DNA from: Bin5 sp022827195
GTDB taxonomy: Bacteria > Chloroflexota > Anaerolineae > Caldilineales > Caldilineaceae
Assembly (NCBI GenBank): GCA_965208275.1
Contig: OZ242331.1
Span: forward strand, 3,720,001-3,784,000
DNA length: 64,000 nucleotides
Direction of reading: 5' to 3'
Under the pieces are notes generated by a model. The model did no database searches. It worked only from the letters and a program-made list of their open reading frames with translations, and was not told where the DNA came from. Below are positions 25,838 through 35,443 of this stretch, piece after piece (the stretch's first letter is position 1; each line of letters begins with the position of its first letter). Both the position numbers and the translations under genes were made by a program.

Positions 25838-27150
25838 CGGGGAGAGAGAACCCATCGCAGCCCCGCTCCTCTGCCCTGCCGGCCCCGCTCCTTGAACGCT
25901 TCCACAACCGCTCTGCCCGCGTCGCCGTCATCGGCCTGGGCTATGTCGGCCTGCCACTGGCCGTCGCCCTGGCCGCAGCCGGCTATGAAGTCGTCGGCAT
26001 CGACCTCAACGCGGCCAAAGTCGACGCGGTCAACCGCGGCCGCTCCTACATCGCAGACGTCACCGACACAGCGCTGCGGGGCCAGGCGGCCCGCCTCCGG
26101 GCCACGAGCGACTATGCCGTCCTGCGCGAGTGCGATGCCGTCTCCATCTGCCTGCCAACACCGCTCGACCAGTCAGGCGCACCGGACACATCCCACATCG
26201 TCGCCAGCGGCCGCGAAATCGCCCTCCATCTGCACCCGGGCCTCACCGTAATCCTCGAATCCACCTCTTATCCTGGCACGACAAGCGAACTCCTGCTCCC
26301 TCTGCTGGAAGCCGCCGCGCGGCCGCGTGGATGGCGGGTCGGAGAGGCGTTCTTCCTGGCCTTTTCGCCGGAGCGCGTCGACCCGGGGCGCAGCGACTGG
26401 ACGATTCAGACGACCCCGAAAATCATCGCCGGCGTCACGGAGAACTGCCTTGCCGCAGCCCGGGCTCTCTACGAACAGGTCTTCGATACACTCGTCCCCG
26501 TCTCCTCGCCGTCAACCGCGGAGATGGCGAAGCTGTTCGAAAACACATTCCGGTTCGTCAACATCTCTCTGGTCAATGAGCTGCTGCAAATGTGCGACAA
26601 ACTGGGGCTGGACACGGGGCAGGTGCTGGAAGCCGCGGCGACCAAACCATTCGGCTTCACCAGATTTTCTCCTGGGCCGGGCGTTGGGGGGCCTTGCATT
26701 CCGGTCGATCCCCACTATCTCGCCTGGAAGATGCGGTCGGCCAACGGATGCGCCCGTTTCGTCGAGCTGGCTGGCCGGATTAATGCGGAGATGCCTGGCT
26801 TCTGGGTCCGGAAGGTGCAAGAGGCGCTCGACGGCGTAGGCAAAGAACTTAAGGGCAGCCGCGTGCTGGTCCTGGGCGCGGCCTACAAGCCCGATGTGGC
26901 CGATGCGCGTGAATCAGCGGCCATCGAAATCCTGCGGCTCCTGCTGCAAGAGGAGGCGGCTGCCAGCTATCACGACCCTTACATCACATCGCTGGCCGAT
27001 GCGGGGGTTCCGCTTGCTTCGGTTGTTGAGCTGGACGGAGAGGTTGGGAAGGCGGACTGCGTGGTGATTGCGACAGCCCACAGCATCTATGACCGAGCCA
27101 ATCTCGCAGGCAAGGCGGCCATTCTGCTCGATACCAGCTTTTTCGATTAG
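25834..27150 (+). CDS. Nucleotide-sugar dehydrogenase (UDP-glucose/GDP-mannose dehydrogenase family)
   Basis: The 438-residue enzyme oxidises the C6 hydroxyl of a nucleotide sugar to the uronic acid with two NAD. It has the Rossmann motif VIGLGYVGLPLAVALA (GLGYVG at residues 34-39), the fixed ESTSYPGTT region, and the catalytic cysteine C288 in GGPCIPVDPHYL. KGSRVLVLGAAYKPDVADARES is the C-terminal UDP-binding domain start. The pattern is closest to UDP-N-acetyl-hexosamine 6-dehydrogenases, but the sugar is not certain. I place the start at the GTG that overlaps the thyX stop by four bases; a longer ATG frame would run deep into thyX. Confidence 0.9.
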   Translation: MTGRENPSQPRSSALPAPLLERFHNRSARVAVIGLGYVGLPLAVALAAAGYEVVGIDLNAAKVDAVNRGRSYIADVTDTALRGQAARLRATSDYAVLRECDAVSICLPTPLDQSGAPDTSHIVASGREIALHLHPGLTVILESTSYPGTTSELLLPLLEAAARPRGWRVGEAFFLAFSPERVDPGRSDWTIQTTPKIIAGVTENCLAAARALYEQVFDTLVPVSSPSTAEMAKLFENTFRFVNISLVNELLQMCDKLGLDTGQVLEAAATKPFGFTRFSPGPGVGGPCIPVDPHYLAWKMRSANGCARFVELAGRINAEMPGFWVRKVQEALDGVGKELKGSRVLVLGAAYKPDVADARESAAIEILRLLLQEEAAASYHDPYITSLADAGVPLASVVELDGEVGKADCVVIATAHSIYDRANLAGKAAILLDTSFFD

Positions 27151-27269
27151 GGACACGGTCGGGCCGCCGGCTGCACTGACGCGCCGACTGCACGCCGCTA
27201 TACAGTCGGCTGAAACACTAAAGCACTCCTCCTGCCACCGGCGTCCTTCCGCCGGCCCCGCGTTGACCG

Positions 27270-27788
27270 CTATTCGTTCGAGTTTTCTGAAGCGAGACCG
27301 CTTGCCCTGTGCGAGGAACGGCGTCTTGTCCGCTTCTGCCCGCCCATCGAGCGTGGCTGTATCCCATGCGCCCGCAAAATCTGGCGGATCGTTTCGACTG
27401 AAATCTGATCAACGACCGCGCCTTCAATCAGGTAGTTGCGCAACCGTTGCAGCGACCACTGTTTGAAGGACAGATTCAATGATTTGGGTTCGGAGGAGGC
27501 GATGTCAACGATCGCCTGCCGTTGCGCATCTGTAAATACGGGGGGTCGCCCGGGGGACTTACCACTGCGCAAACCGGCGAAACCATCTGTATTAAAGCGA
27601 TGGATCCACTTCCGTACATTGATCGGATGCAGATCGACTTCGCGGCTAATTTCCTGGACCTTATGTCCTTGAGAAGACAGGAGGATGATCATCAGGCGCT
27701 GGATAGAGACGTCATTCCCCATATTCTGGATCATGCGCTCCAGCTCCCTCTCTTCATCCACCTCCAATTTTCGAACATAGAGTGCCAT
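27270..27788 (-). mobile_element. IS630-family transposase remnant (helix-turn-helix part only)
   Basis: The 172-residue frame contains the two N-terminal DNA-binding helix-turn-helix units of IS630/Tc1-type transposases: HKVQEISREVDLHPINVRKWIHRF and GLRSGKSPGRPPVFTDAQ, then FKQWSLQRLRNYLIE and the ISVETIRQILRAHG recognition helix. The catalytic DDE domain that should follow is absent: the frame ends in a Ser/Arg-rich tail and the sugar dehydrogenase ends only 119 bases further on. I could not find paired terminal repeats. It is either a 3'-truncated IS or the first half of an element lost by deletion. Confidence 0.75.
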
Positions 27789-27811
27789 GAATTCTCTCCA
27801 AAATGGTATGC

Positions 27812-28114
27812 CTACAACTGAAAGGAACGGCTGTTGTCCTCCACAACTCTCTGACTATAGTTTGTCACGTGCCTCAACAATTTGCTGTGTAGATTCATCC
27901 AAGTTTCGCTTTGCATGACCGCCTGAAGTCGCTCCAGATTGGAAACCTCACCAATCGTTAGCATTTGCGGCCCATTTCCATAGATGGTATACCAAACTTC
28001 GGCGGGGTCGATCCCCAACCGCATGAGGCCAGGTGCAAACTCGCGCATGACGAATTCAAAATAGGGTTGTTCGTGTCCCATTTTGATGTCCCACTTCATC
28101 AACAAACGAACCAT
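27812..28114 (-). CDS. Small conserved protein, probable alpha/beta-barrel type
   Basis: A 100-residue protein starting MVRLLMKWDIKMGHEQPYF. The internal ATG at 28114 fits the compact domain better than the longer frame from 28174, which would overlap the divergent gene. The pattern (a strand, a Glu/Phe-rich helix, GIDPAEVWYTIYGNGPQ, then a helix ending HVTNYSQRVV) resembles small dimeric alpha-beta barrel proteins found in Chloroflexota; I do not know a function. It lies between the IS remnant and the next operon in lower-GC sequence. Confidence 0.6.
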   Translation of the reverse strand: MVRLLMKWDIKMGHEQPYFEFVMREFAPGLMRLGIDPAEVWYTIYGNGPQMLTIGEVSNLERLQAVMQSETWMNLHSKLLRHVTNYSQRVVEDNSRSFQL

Positions 28115-28194
28115 GTGTGCCTTGGCGGCGCCCTGGCATGGCGCGAATACGCAGTCTGCTGTCACCCCGTTCAAAGCAGGGGTGGGTCCAATTT

Positions 28195-30318
28195 ATGCGC
28201 ATAATACAATATCAAAAGTGCTCTCAGTCCGCAACTTTCTTCCATCAGATTTTGTACGTTATTTTTTGCTGTGGAGTGCTGCTGTCCACGGCAAGCAGCG
28301 ACCTGTGGGCCGCGCCCCGTAACGAGAGGTTCCGCCCCAAACAACTACAGCAATCAAGTTCCATCGACGCGTCGCACGTGTTCTTGCTGCCGGCGCTGGA
28401 ATCTTCGCCGGTCCTGCTCACCCACACGCTCGATGCCCGTCTTGCAGCAGGCGACCCCCTGCTGCTCCAGATCGAAGCGGTATACCGACTGCACAATGAA
28501 GGGAAGGATGAGGTTACCGCAATTCTGCTTGTCGCGCAACCTGCCGGCGCAGTTGCCGCGGGACGCCCCCTGCCCCACAACATCGCCCTGACCCTCGACG
28601 GACAGCCGCTCCCGCTGCAGCCCGCCGGCGAAAAAGTCGGACAGAGCGTTCAGGTCAATTTCGAGGCCGACGCCCGCCGCCGTCTTGTCCTGCGCTACGA
28701 TCTGCCTCTGAGCGCAACGCAGACCTTCGACTTCAAGTACCCGATCGGCGAACTGCTTTCCTGGCCCAATGAGATCAACGGTTGGCGGGTAACGATCGAC
28801 TTCGCCGCCCTGGCGCAATGGCTGGCCCCCTCGGACAGCTGGCTGCAAGTAGGCCCCCGCGGCTGGGAAGTGCGCGGCGGGCAGCTCGAGTGGCTGCGCG
28901 AAGAACCACCGCCAAATGCAGAGATTCTCTTCCAGACGCTTCATCCACAATGGGTCCGGGAAATCCACAGTGCCCGCGAGCAGATTCGACTCCGCAACGA
29001 GCCGGAGTCATACCAATGGCTGGGAAATCTCTATGCACGGCTTTTCCAGGCGCCCAATGTCGCGACCGCCGTGCGGGAACGCCTCTATGGCCAGGCCCTG
29101 GCCGCGTACACGCAGGCCCTGCATCTGAGCCAGGAACGCGGCCGCCCGGACGCCGTCCTCGCCGGGGTGCGCTACCAGCTGGCGGCCCTCTACCGTATGC
29201 GCGCCATTGCCGCCGACGGCGCCGTGGACAGCGCCTACGTCGCGCTTATGATCGCGGAGGCGGAACTGGCCCTGCCAGCCCTGCCGCAGGGCCCGACCCG
29301 CCTCGAACTGCAAAGTTGGGTGGCCCAGGGCCTCCAGCACCAGTTGCGCACGGCCCGCTTACAGCAGGACTGGCCCCAGGCTCTCCTTCTCACCGACCGC
29401 CTCGCCCAGCTGCCGGTCGATGTCGTCGACCAGAACTCGCTGGAGGAGGAACGCCGCGCCCTAATCCTGCACGAAGTGCTGCAACAGTTGCACGAGGGCA
29501 ATGAAGAGGCCGCCATTGCCCTCGTTGGCGAAGAAGTGTTGGCTGGAGATTTGCAGCCCCGACCGGAGTATCGCACCCTCTTCGCCAACTGGCAGATAAC
29601 CTTTACATTGGACCACGAGACGGTCTCCATCGATCTCCTGGCGCGCCCCGTCAGCCAGCGCCAGTTGGATAGCGGTACCGCCCTCAAGAGCCTGCTGAAC
29701 TCCTGGGCCTCCGCCGGCATAACCGACGCAACGCTAACGGAGGAACCGAACGGGCTCCGCCTCCATCTCGACCGGCTCGACGCCCGCAAACGACGGATTT
29801 TGGTGCAGAATACGCCCCAACAGCCTGATTGGGCGCTTTTGCGCAGCGCCCTGCTGGCGGCAGAGCAGGAGATTCAGGAAGAAACCCGTCTCCTCTGGCG
29901 CCGAACGACACAGTCGATCGAGGTCGACTTTCGCGCCGCCGCAGATGAATGGTATAACATGGCTGCCCTGCTGGAGAGAGAAGCGGCCGCAGCGACCGAA
30001 ACAGCCGCAAGCGGGTCGGCAGGCAGCCGAGCCGAGGCTTCCGCGCAGGGGATTCAAAACTCGCTGCGGGCCGCGCAACACCGGCTGGAAGCCAACCGCT
30101 GGCAGCGGCTTGCTTCCGACAGCACTGTGCAGATCATGGTTGGCGACGCCACCGACACAGCCGACCCGCAACGCGTCTGGCTGCTCGGCCTGAATGACGA
30201 GCCACAGCGCCTGTCCGCCCATGTTGAGAAGATCGACACAGTCCGGCTCTGGCTTGCCGTCGCGATCGGAATCATCATCAGTTCGCTATTTGCCGGTGTC
30301 CTGTGGCTGCTTCTCTGA
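28195..30318 (+). CDS. Exported, C-terminally membrane-anchored protein of unknown function
   Basis: A 707-residue protein that I do not recognise. Starting at the ATG at 28195 it has a hydrophobic stretch (ILYVIFCCGVLLSTASS) fitting a signal peptide and, at the very end, one membrane helix (WLAVAIGIIISSLFAGVLWLLL). Between them lie a beta-rich N-terminal half and a mainly helical, Ala/Leu/Gln-rich half with repeat-like helices, plausibly TPR-like. The mature part should face the outside. It stands 111 bases upstream of the transglutaminase-like gene on the same strand; I infer they act together at the cell surface. Confidence 0.65.
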   Translation: MRIIQYQKCSQSATFFHQILYVIFCCGVLLSTASSDLWAAPRNERFRPKQLQQSSSIDASHVFLLPALESSPVLLTHTLDARLAAGDPLLLQIEAVYRLHNEGKDEVTAILLVAQPAGAVAAGRPLPHNIALTLDGQPLPLQPAGEKVGQSVQVNFEADARRRLVLRYDLPLSATQTFDFKYPIGELLSWPNEINGWRVTIDFAALAQWLAPSDSWLQVGPRGWEVRGGQLEWLREEPPPNAEILFQTLHPQWVREIHSAREQIRLRNEPESYQWLGNLYARLFQAPNVATAVRERLYGQALAAYTQALHLSQERGRPDAVLAGVRYQLAALYRMRAIAADGAVDSAYVALMIAEAELALPALPQGPTRLELQSWVAQGLQHQLRTARLQQDWPQALLLTDRLAQLPVDVVDQNSLEEERRALILHEVLQQLHEGNEEAAIALVGEEVLAGDLQPRPEYRTLFANWQITFTLDHETVSIDLLARPVSQRQLDSGTALKSLLNSWASAGITDATLTEEPNGLRLHLDRLDARKRRILVQNTPQQPDWALLRSALLAAEQEIQEETRLLWRRTTQSIEVDFRAAADEWYNMAALLEREAAAATETAASGSAGSRAEASAQGIQNSLRAAQHRLEANRWQRLASDSTVQIMVGDATDTADPQRVWLLGLNDEPQRLSAHVEKIDTVRLWLAVAIGIIISSLFAGVLWLLL

Positions 30319-30429
30319 GATTCTGGCCCTGATAGACCTGACCGAGCGTTTGGCAGGATTCGACCCGCTTCCACTTCGCTGCATAAACGCGATTGTGCCG
30401 CGTCATCCTGTCGACCTCAGGAGATCACA

Positions 30430-32919
30430 TTGCGAAACCAACCCATAACCACACGAGACACGTCCGCTCAAAACGCCCGGCGCCCGCAAAACTCCGCCGC
30501 CGCAATCGCGGCTAAGGACAATCCAGCTGAGACGGGCGCGGCCGCGGAGACACCCGGCTCCTTTGCCTATTTCCACGAAGGACGGGTGATCACGCTGCTT
30601 CTGCTTGGCGCAATTTACTTCATTCTGGCGCTCTCACTCAGCGGCGCCGGCTGGACCGGCACGATGAGAATGGAGATGCTCATATTCGTAGTCGCCGGCG
30701 CGATTGCGATGGGCTCGTTGATGGCATTCAGCCGCTTCGACAGCTTCTTCATGCTTTCCCACAGCTTCGCGACCGGGCTGGCATGGGTCTTCTATCTGAT
30801 GACCTTCCTCGTGGGGGATGAGGAGCGCGTGCACGCCTTCACCGACCGGGGAATCCCCGAACTGCAGGCCAGGGCCTACTTCCTGTTGGAACGCTGGCTG
30901 GATTGGGTTGAAGCCGCCATCAACCAGCATGCCAGCAACGACAACGTCGTCTTCATCTTCGAGATCAGTTATCTCGTCTGGTGGCTCACCTATCTCGGTG
31001 TCTGGTCGGTCTTCCGGCACGGCCATGTCTGGCGCGGTGTGCTGATGGCCGGCATTGCGCTCCTCGTCAATACCCACTACGCGCCTAACTCCGTCATCGG
31101 TTTCCTTGTCGCCTACTGCATCATCGCGCTGCTGCTGCTCGCCTGGACCACGCTGATCGATCATCGCCAGCGCTGGCGCACCCTGCGCATCAACTTCAAC
31201 GAAGACATCAACTTCGACTTCATGCGCTCAGGCTTCATGTACACAATGGCCGTCATCGCCCTCGCCTTTATCGCGCCTAACATGGGGCGCAATCTCGTCT
31301 TCCACGACCTCCTGCAACCGATCAACTATCGCTGGGAGGAGGCTTTACAGGAGTGGAACCGCCTCTACCAGGGCCTGAACCGGCAAGGTCGGGCCGTGCA
31401 GACCGGATTCGGCCGCACACTTACGCTTGGCGGCGAGCGCAGCGTCAGCAACCTCCCGATTATGGACGTGACCGGGCCGCAAGGGCGCTACTGGCGAGCG
31501 GTTGCCTTCGACCGCTTCACCGGCCGGCAGTGGATCAATACTTCCGAGGAGGAGAACACCTACCGGGCGAACGAGTCGATTCCGGTCACCTTGTGGACCG
31601 CGCGCACGCCGATCACCCAGACAATCACGATACGCACGTCCACCGGGAATGTTCTCCTGGCCATGCCCGATGTTGTTCAGGCCAGCATCCCGCTGACAAC
31701 GCTTCATCAGGACTATGACAACGGCGCCGGCGACGCAGCAGCCTCGGCCGGCGCTGCCCTCCCGGGGGACGGTGAGCTGACGTGGGCCCGCTCCCGCATC
31801 ACGCTCGAGGAAGGCGACAGCTACGAGGTCATCAGCAACCAGACCGTTGTCTCAATACGCGAATTGCGCGAGATGGAAGCCGACTATCCGGCCCAGATTC
31901 TTGACCGCTACCTCCAACTGCCTGACTCCTTCTCACCCCGCGTGGCAGAACTGGCCGCAGAGGTGATGGCCGGCGCGCCCACGACGTACGACAAAATCAA
32001 GGCGCTTGAGCGCTACCTGCGCGCCTTCGAATACGACGAAGGCATAACCGCACCGGCCGCGGATGTGGACCCGCTGGAATACTTCCTGTTCGACATCCAG
32101 CGCGGCTACTGCGACTACTACGCCTCAGCCATGGCCACCATGCTGCGCAGCCAGGGCATCCCCGCACGCACGGCCAGCGGCTACGCCGAAGGCGCGTTCG
32201 ACCCGGAGACGAATACGGTCTTCCTCACCGAACAGGACGCCCATACATGGGTGGAGGTCTACTTCCCGCAATACGGCTGGATCGAATTCGAGCCGACCGC
32301 AGGCGAGAGCACACTCGACCGGCCGGCCGGGACCGAATTTCAGGACAGCGGGCTCATCCCCGGTATGGATGAGCAGCTGCCGGACGACGAAGAATTTCTT
32401 ATGGCTGACGGCGTCGGGATCGACGATGAGTTCCCAGAGGACATCGCAGGACCGGTCCCGGGCATCGGGGGCCTCCCTGCCCGTCGACCGCTCATCAGCA
32501 CCAGCATCGCCATCATCGTTCTGACCCTGATCGCGGGCGTTTGGCTGATGCGTCGACGCATGTACCAGGGGCCGAAAATTTTTGTGCAGCCGCCGCAGGT
32601 CTACTATGAACGGCTGCTGAACTGGACTGCCCGCTTGAACGTGCCGCTGCGCCTGAGAAGGCCGGGCATGCCGGTCCCCCTGCCGACACTGTCGGACGAG
32701 GCGTTAACGCCCTACGAACGCGAGACGCTGCTGGTCGAGCATCTGCCCCAGGGGACACCCTTCATCAGCCGCATTACGGAAATCTTCGTCCAGTTCCGCT
32801 ATAGCCCGCGCCCACAAGGCTTTGCCGAAGACGCGAGGCAGGAGCTCAGCAACAATTGGCGCCGGCTCCGTCCTGTCCTGTGGAGGGCATGGCTGCGGAA
32901 GAAATTGAATTGGCGGTAA
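30430..32919 (+). CDS. Membrane protein with extracytoplasmic transglutaminase-like domain (TgpA-like)
   Basis: An 829-residue protein starting at TTG, supported by AGGAGA at 30419-30424. Several membrane helices fill the first 260 residues. A transglutaminase-like cysteine-protease fold follows: catalytic C561 in GYCDYYASAMATML and H605 in QDAHTWVEVYF, with WIEFEPTAG in the place of the acidic third residue. Then comes one more membrane helix (about 695-715) and a C-terminal DUF4129-like tail. Relatives such as TgpA act on proteins or peptide bonds outside the membrane; the substrate is unknown. It pairs with the exported protein just upstream. Confidence 0.85.
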   Translation: MRNQPITTRDTSAQNARRPQNSAAAIAAKDNPAETGAAAETPGSFAYFHEGRVITLLLLGAIYFILALSLSGAGWTGTMRMEMLIFVVAGAIAMGSLMAFSRFDSFFMLSHSFATGLAWVFYLMTFLVGDEERVHAFTDRGIPELQARAYFLLERWLDWVEAAINQHASNDNVVFIFEISYLVWWLTYLGVWSVFRHGHVWRGVLMAGIALLVNTHYAPNSVIGFLVAYCIIALLLLAWTTLIDHRQRWRTLRINFNEDINFDFMRSGFMYTMAVIALAFIAPNMGRNLVFHDLLQPINYRWEEALQEWNRLYQGLNRQGRAVQTGFGRTLTLGGERSVSNLPIMDVTGPQGRYWRAVAFDRFTGRQWINTSEEENTYRANESIPVTLWTARTPITQTITIRTSTGNVLLAMPDVVQASIPLTTLHQDYDNGAGDAAASAGAALPGDGELTWARSRITLEEGDSYEVISNQTVVSIRELREMEADYPAQILDRYLQLPDSFSPRVAELAAEVMAGAPTTYDKIKALERYLRAFEYDEGITAPAADVDPLEYFLFDIQRGYCDYYASAMATMLRSQGIPARTASGYAEGAFDPETNTVFLTEQDAHTWVEVYFPQYGWIEFEPTAGESTLDRPAGTEFQDSGLIPGMDEQLPDDEEFLMADGVGIDDEFPEDIAGPVPGIGGLPARRPLISTSIAIIVLTLIAGVWLMRRRMYQGPKIFVQPPQVYYERLLNWTARLNVPLRLRRPGMPVPLPTLSDEALTPYERETLLVEHLPQGTPFISRITEIFVQFRYSPRPQGFAEDARQELSNNWRRLRPVLWRAWLRKKLNWR

Positions 32920-32936
32920 TGGGCGGCGCGTAACCA

Positions 32937-33599
32937 CTATCTGCTCGTGGGGCGAACAGACGCATTGGGGCGCAAAAGCACGACTTGCGTCTCCTCCGGC
33001 AAACCGTGCTTCGTCAACTTGAGCGTATCCGTCACCTCCGGATCGCTGATGCCCAGTTCCGTCAGAAAGCGGGCGACAGGCTCGGGAGACTCGGCAGACT
33101 CGCTTTGCAGGGCTTCGTGGACATAGTGCATCGGTACCACGATGCGCGGGTCCAGCAGGCTGATGACCTCGGCGATACGGGAGACGTCGGGCGTCTGCGG
33201 CCCACTCACCGGGGCCAGCAGCACGTCAATATCCCCCAACTCCTCCACCAGCCGCTGCGACGGTGCCTGGCCCAACTCCCCCAGATGACCGACGGTGAGA
33301 CCGGCAAAGTCGAGGAAAAAAGCGACGTTGCGCGTGCCGTTGTGCGATGTCGGCAGCCCGGTGACGAGCACCTGTCGTACTTCGTAATCGCCCGGCCCCT
33401 GCAGGACCTTCGGCTCGCCTGCGACCAGCTTGCCCATGTTGTCGTCGCCCTCAGGAGAGGCGCGGCTGATGGTAACAATATCGGCGCGTATCCTCGGCAG
33501 CGCCAGGCCCGTCGACTCCTTGCTGAAAGGGTCGCAGACCACCGTGACGCCGCGTTCCCGCAATCGAAAGCAGGAATGACCGTACCAGTCAATGTCCAC
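32937..33599 (-). CDS. Metallo-beta-lactamase-fold protein with a degraded metal site
   Basis: The 220-residue protein begins VDIDWYGHSCFRLRERG, as in UlaG-like MBL-fold hydrolases, at a GTG with AAAGGA about seven bases upstream. The next conserved element should read THxHxDH after ADIV; here it is ISRASPEGDD, so most metal-binding histidines of the first site are missing. Later elements remain (TVGHLGELGQ; IVVPMHY). It may bind one metal or act as a non-catalytic binding protein. It converges with the transglutaminase-like gene, 17 bases away. Confidence 0.75.
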   Translation of the reverse strand: MDIDWYGHSCFRLRERGVTVVCDPFSKESTGLALPRIRADIVTISRASPEGDDNMGKLVAGEPKVLQGPGDYEVRQVLVTGLPTSHNGTRNVAFFLDFAGLTVGHLGELGQAPSQRLVEELGDIDVLLAPVSGPQTPDVSRIAEVISLLDPRIVVPMHYVHEALQSESAESPEPVARFLTELGISDPEVTDTLKLTKHGLPEETQVVLLRPNASVRPTSR

Positions 33600-33779
33600 T
33601 GTGGAGTCCTTTCTCAACTGCCAGCTTACAGGTTGATCTCGCACGAACGCTTCCGCGAACAATGCCTGGGTTTGTCACAGCGAACCGCGCTTCCACAGCC
33701 ATCGACCCCGCTCACGCTCTATCGCGATGATACATTACACGCGCGCCGCCCGCAAAGGCGCCGCCAATCAGCGCTGCAA

Positions 33780-33808
33780 TTGCGAATTGGCTGTGCTGGC
33801 ACTATCAT
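33780..33808 (+). promoter_or_regulatory. Candidate promoter of the PH-domain/IMPase/methyltransferase run
   Basis: TTGCGA (33780-33785) and TATCAT (33803-33808) with a 17-base spacer, about 175 bases before the first ATG. Confidence 0.45.
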
Positions 33809-33983
33809 TAAAGCAGGTTGTTGCTGCCAGCAGTGTGTTACATGCAACGGCCCGGACGCCGGCCGATCGCACGACCGGGGAAGGTGAATCGCTACCCTCA
33901 TCGCTACTTTGTCTCCACCTTCCGTAACGGGTTGCCGGTCGGACTTGCGTCAGGCCCGGGCGCGCAGTGCAGGGAAACGCTCA

Positions 33984-34553
33984 ATGGACGAACAACAGAT
34001 ACGTCAAGTCGTCACGGCCCGCTTCTATCAGTCGCTGTCCGAGAGCGAAGTCGAAGTCAGCGCCATTCCCCAAGCCCAACTGCAGGCCATCGTAAACGGG
34101 CTGGCGGATGGCCTCTTTGCCGCGCTGGATGCAATGGAATCCGAGGCCGAGCTGTCCGCTACTGCAGCCAGAGCGCCGGCTCCGGCAACATACCCCGCCG
34201 ATGCAATCACCGACCACGCCGAAACCGAAGAACTGCTCTGGTCCGGCCGGCCCTACCTTTCAATCGGCGTCCGCTACGAACTGACAACACAGCGGCTCCG
34301 GCTCATCCGCGGCCTGCTGGGACGCAGCTACCACGAAATTGAACTGGTGCGCGTTCGCGATACGTCGGTGACCCAGCATCTGGGCGAACGCGCGCTTAAC
34401 GTGGGCGACGTTGCGATCGTCAGCAACGACCCTTCCCACCCTGAGGTCACGCTCCACAACGTCAAGAATCCGATGGAGCTGCGCGAAATGATCCGCAAGG
34501 CCACCATTCGCGAAAAAGAGCGGCGCGGCCTCCACTTCCGCGAGGAAATGTAG
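33984..34553 (+). CDS. PH-domain protein (bacterial PH type)
   Basis: A 189-residue protein. The N-terminal 80 residues are helical and acidic; the C-terminal half is a bacterial pleckstrin-like beta domain: EELLWSGRPYLSIGVRYELTTQRLRLIRG, then GRSYHEIELVRVRDTSV and NVGDVAIVSNDPSHPEVTLHNVKNPMELREMIRKA. This layout is common in bPH proteins of unknown ligand. I start at the ATG at 33984, since the longer frame adds 25 residues of low-quality sequence. The inositol phosphatase-type gene begins two bases after its stop, so they are co-translated. Confidence 0.75.
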   Translation: MDEQQIRQVVTARFYQSLSESEVEVSAIPQAQLQAIVNGLADGLFAALDAMESEAELSATAARAPAPATYPADAITDHAETEELLWSGRPYLSIGVRYELTTQRLRLIRGLLGRSYHEIELVRVRDTSVTQHLGERALNVGDVAIVSNDPSHPEVTLHNVKNPMELREMIRKATIREKERRGLHFREEM

Positions 34554-34555
34554 CC

Positions 34556-35440
34556 GTGAAACTCCCGACGGCCTCCAATCAGCCGCCGCGCGTCCAGGAA
34601 GCGTTGCCGGTCCCGAAATCGGTCCTCTTTGAGCTCGCCTATCGGGCGGGTGAGCTGGCGTTGGACATGCAGCGCGACGGCCTGCGCGCCGTCCGTTCCA
34701 AATCGACCGAGCACGACCTGGTCACCGAAGCCGACCTCGCCTGCGAGGCGCTGATCCGCGACGGGCTGGCCGCACTGACGCCCGGATTCGGCTTTTGGGG
34801 CGAAGAAAGCGATGAGCAGCCGCATGACGAGTACTTCTGGCTCGTCGATCCGATCGACGGCACAATCAATTACGCCGCCGGCGTGCCCTGGTTCGGCATC
34901 AACATCGCGCTCATCCATCGAGGGGAAGCCGTTTGGGGCCTCTCGCTGGTCCTGCCCCAGTTCGAACTCTTCTGGGCGCAGGCCGGGCATGGCGCCGCGC
35001 TGAGGCATCGAGACGGCACCGAGGAGCCTCTGCACGTCAGCCGCGTCTCCTCGCTGTCCGACGCGCTGCTCGTCACCGGTTTCCCTTACCACCGCGCCGA
35101 GGGCGACGACAACAACGCGGCCGAATTCGCCCGTCTCATGCCAATCTGTCGCGGCGTGCGCCGGATGGGCGCCTCCTCGGCTGATATGGCCTATCTGTCC
35201 AGCGGCGCCTTTTCGGGCTACTGGGAAGGATCGATCCAGCCGTGGGATGTTGCCCCCGGGACCCTCCTCGTGCGGGAAGCGGGCGGCCTTGTCACCAACT
35301 ACGAAGGCGCCCCCTTCGGCCTGGGCGACCGCCAGATCGTCGCCAGCAACGGACAGCCGGGCGTCCACGCGGCGCTGTTGCGCGCCATCCAGGAGAGCCG
35401 CGCGGGCAAGTTTGACCCGGATTCGGCGAAAGAGAAGTGA
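34556..35440 (+). CDS. Inositol monophosphatase-family phosphatase
   Basis: The 294-residue enzyme starts with GTG two bases after the previous stop. The Mg-dependent phosphatase motifs are all present: GFWGEESDE, WLVDPIDGTINYAAGVPWFG and WDVAPGTLLVREAGG. It should hydrolyse a phosphate monoester such as inositol-1-phosphate, histidinol phosphate or PAP; sequence alone does not choose between them. PAP removal would fit the PAPS made by cysD-cysNC in this window, but those genes are far away. Three bases separate its stop from the methyltransferase start. Confidence 0.88.
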   Translation: MKLPTASNQPPRVQEALPVPKSVLFELAYRAGELALDMQRDGLRAVRSKSTEHDLVTEADLACEALIRDGLAALTPGFGFWGEESDEQPHDEYFWLVDPIDGTINYAAGVPWFGINIALIHRGEAVWGLSLVLPQFELFWAQAGHGAALRHRDGTEEPLHVSRVSSLSDALLVTGFPYHRAEGDDNNAAEFARLMPICRGVRRMGASSADMAYLSSGAFSGYWEGSIQPWDVAPGTLLVREAGGLVTNYEGAPFGLGDRQIVASNGQPGVHAALLRAIQESRAGKFDPDSAKEK

Positions 35441-35443
35441 CCG

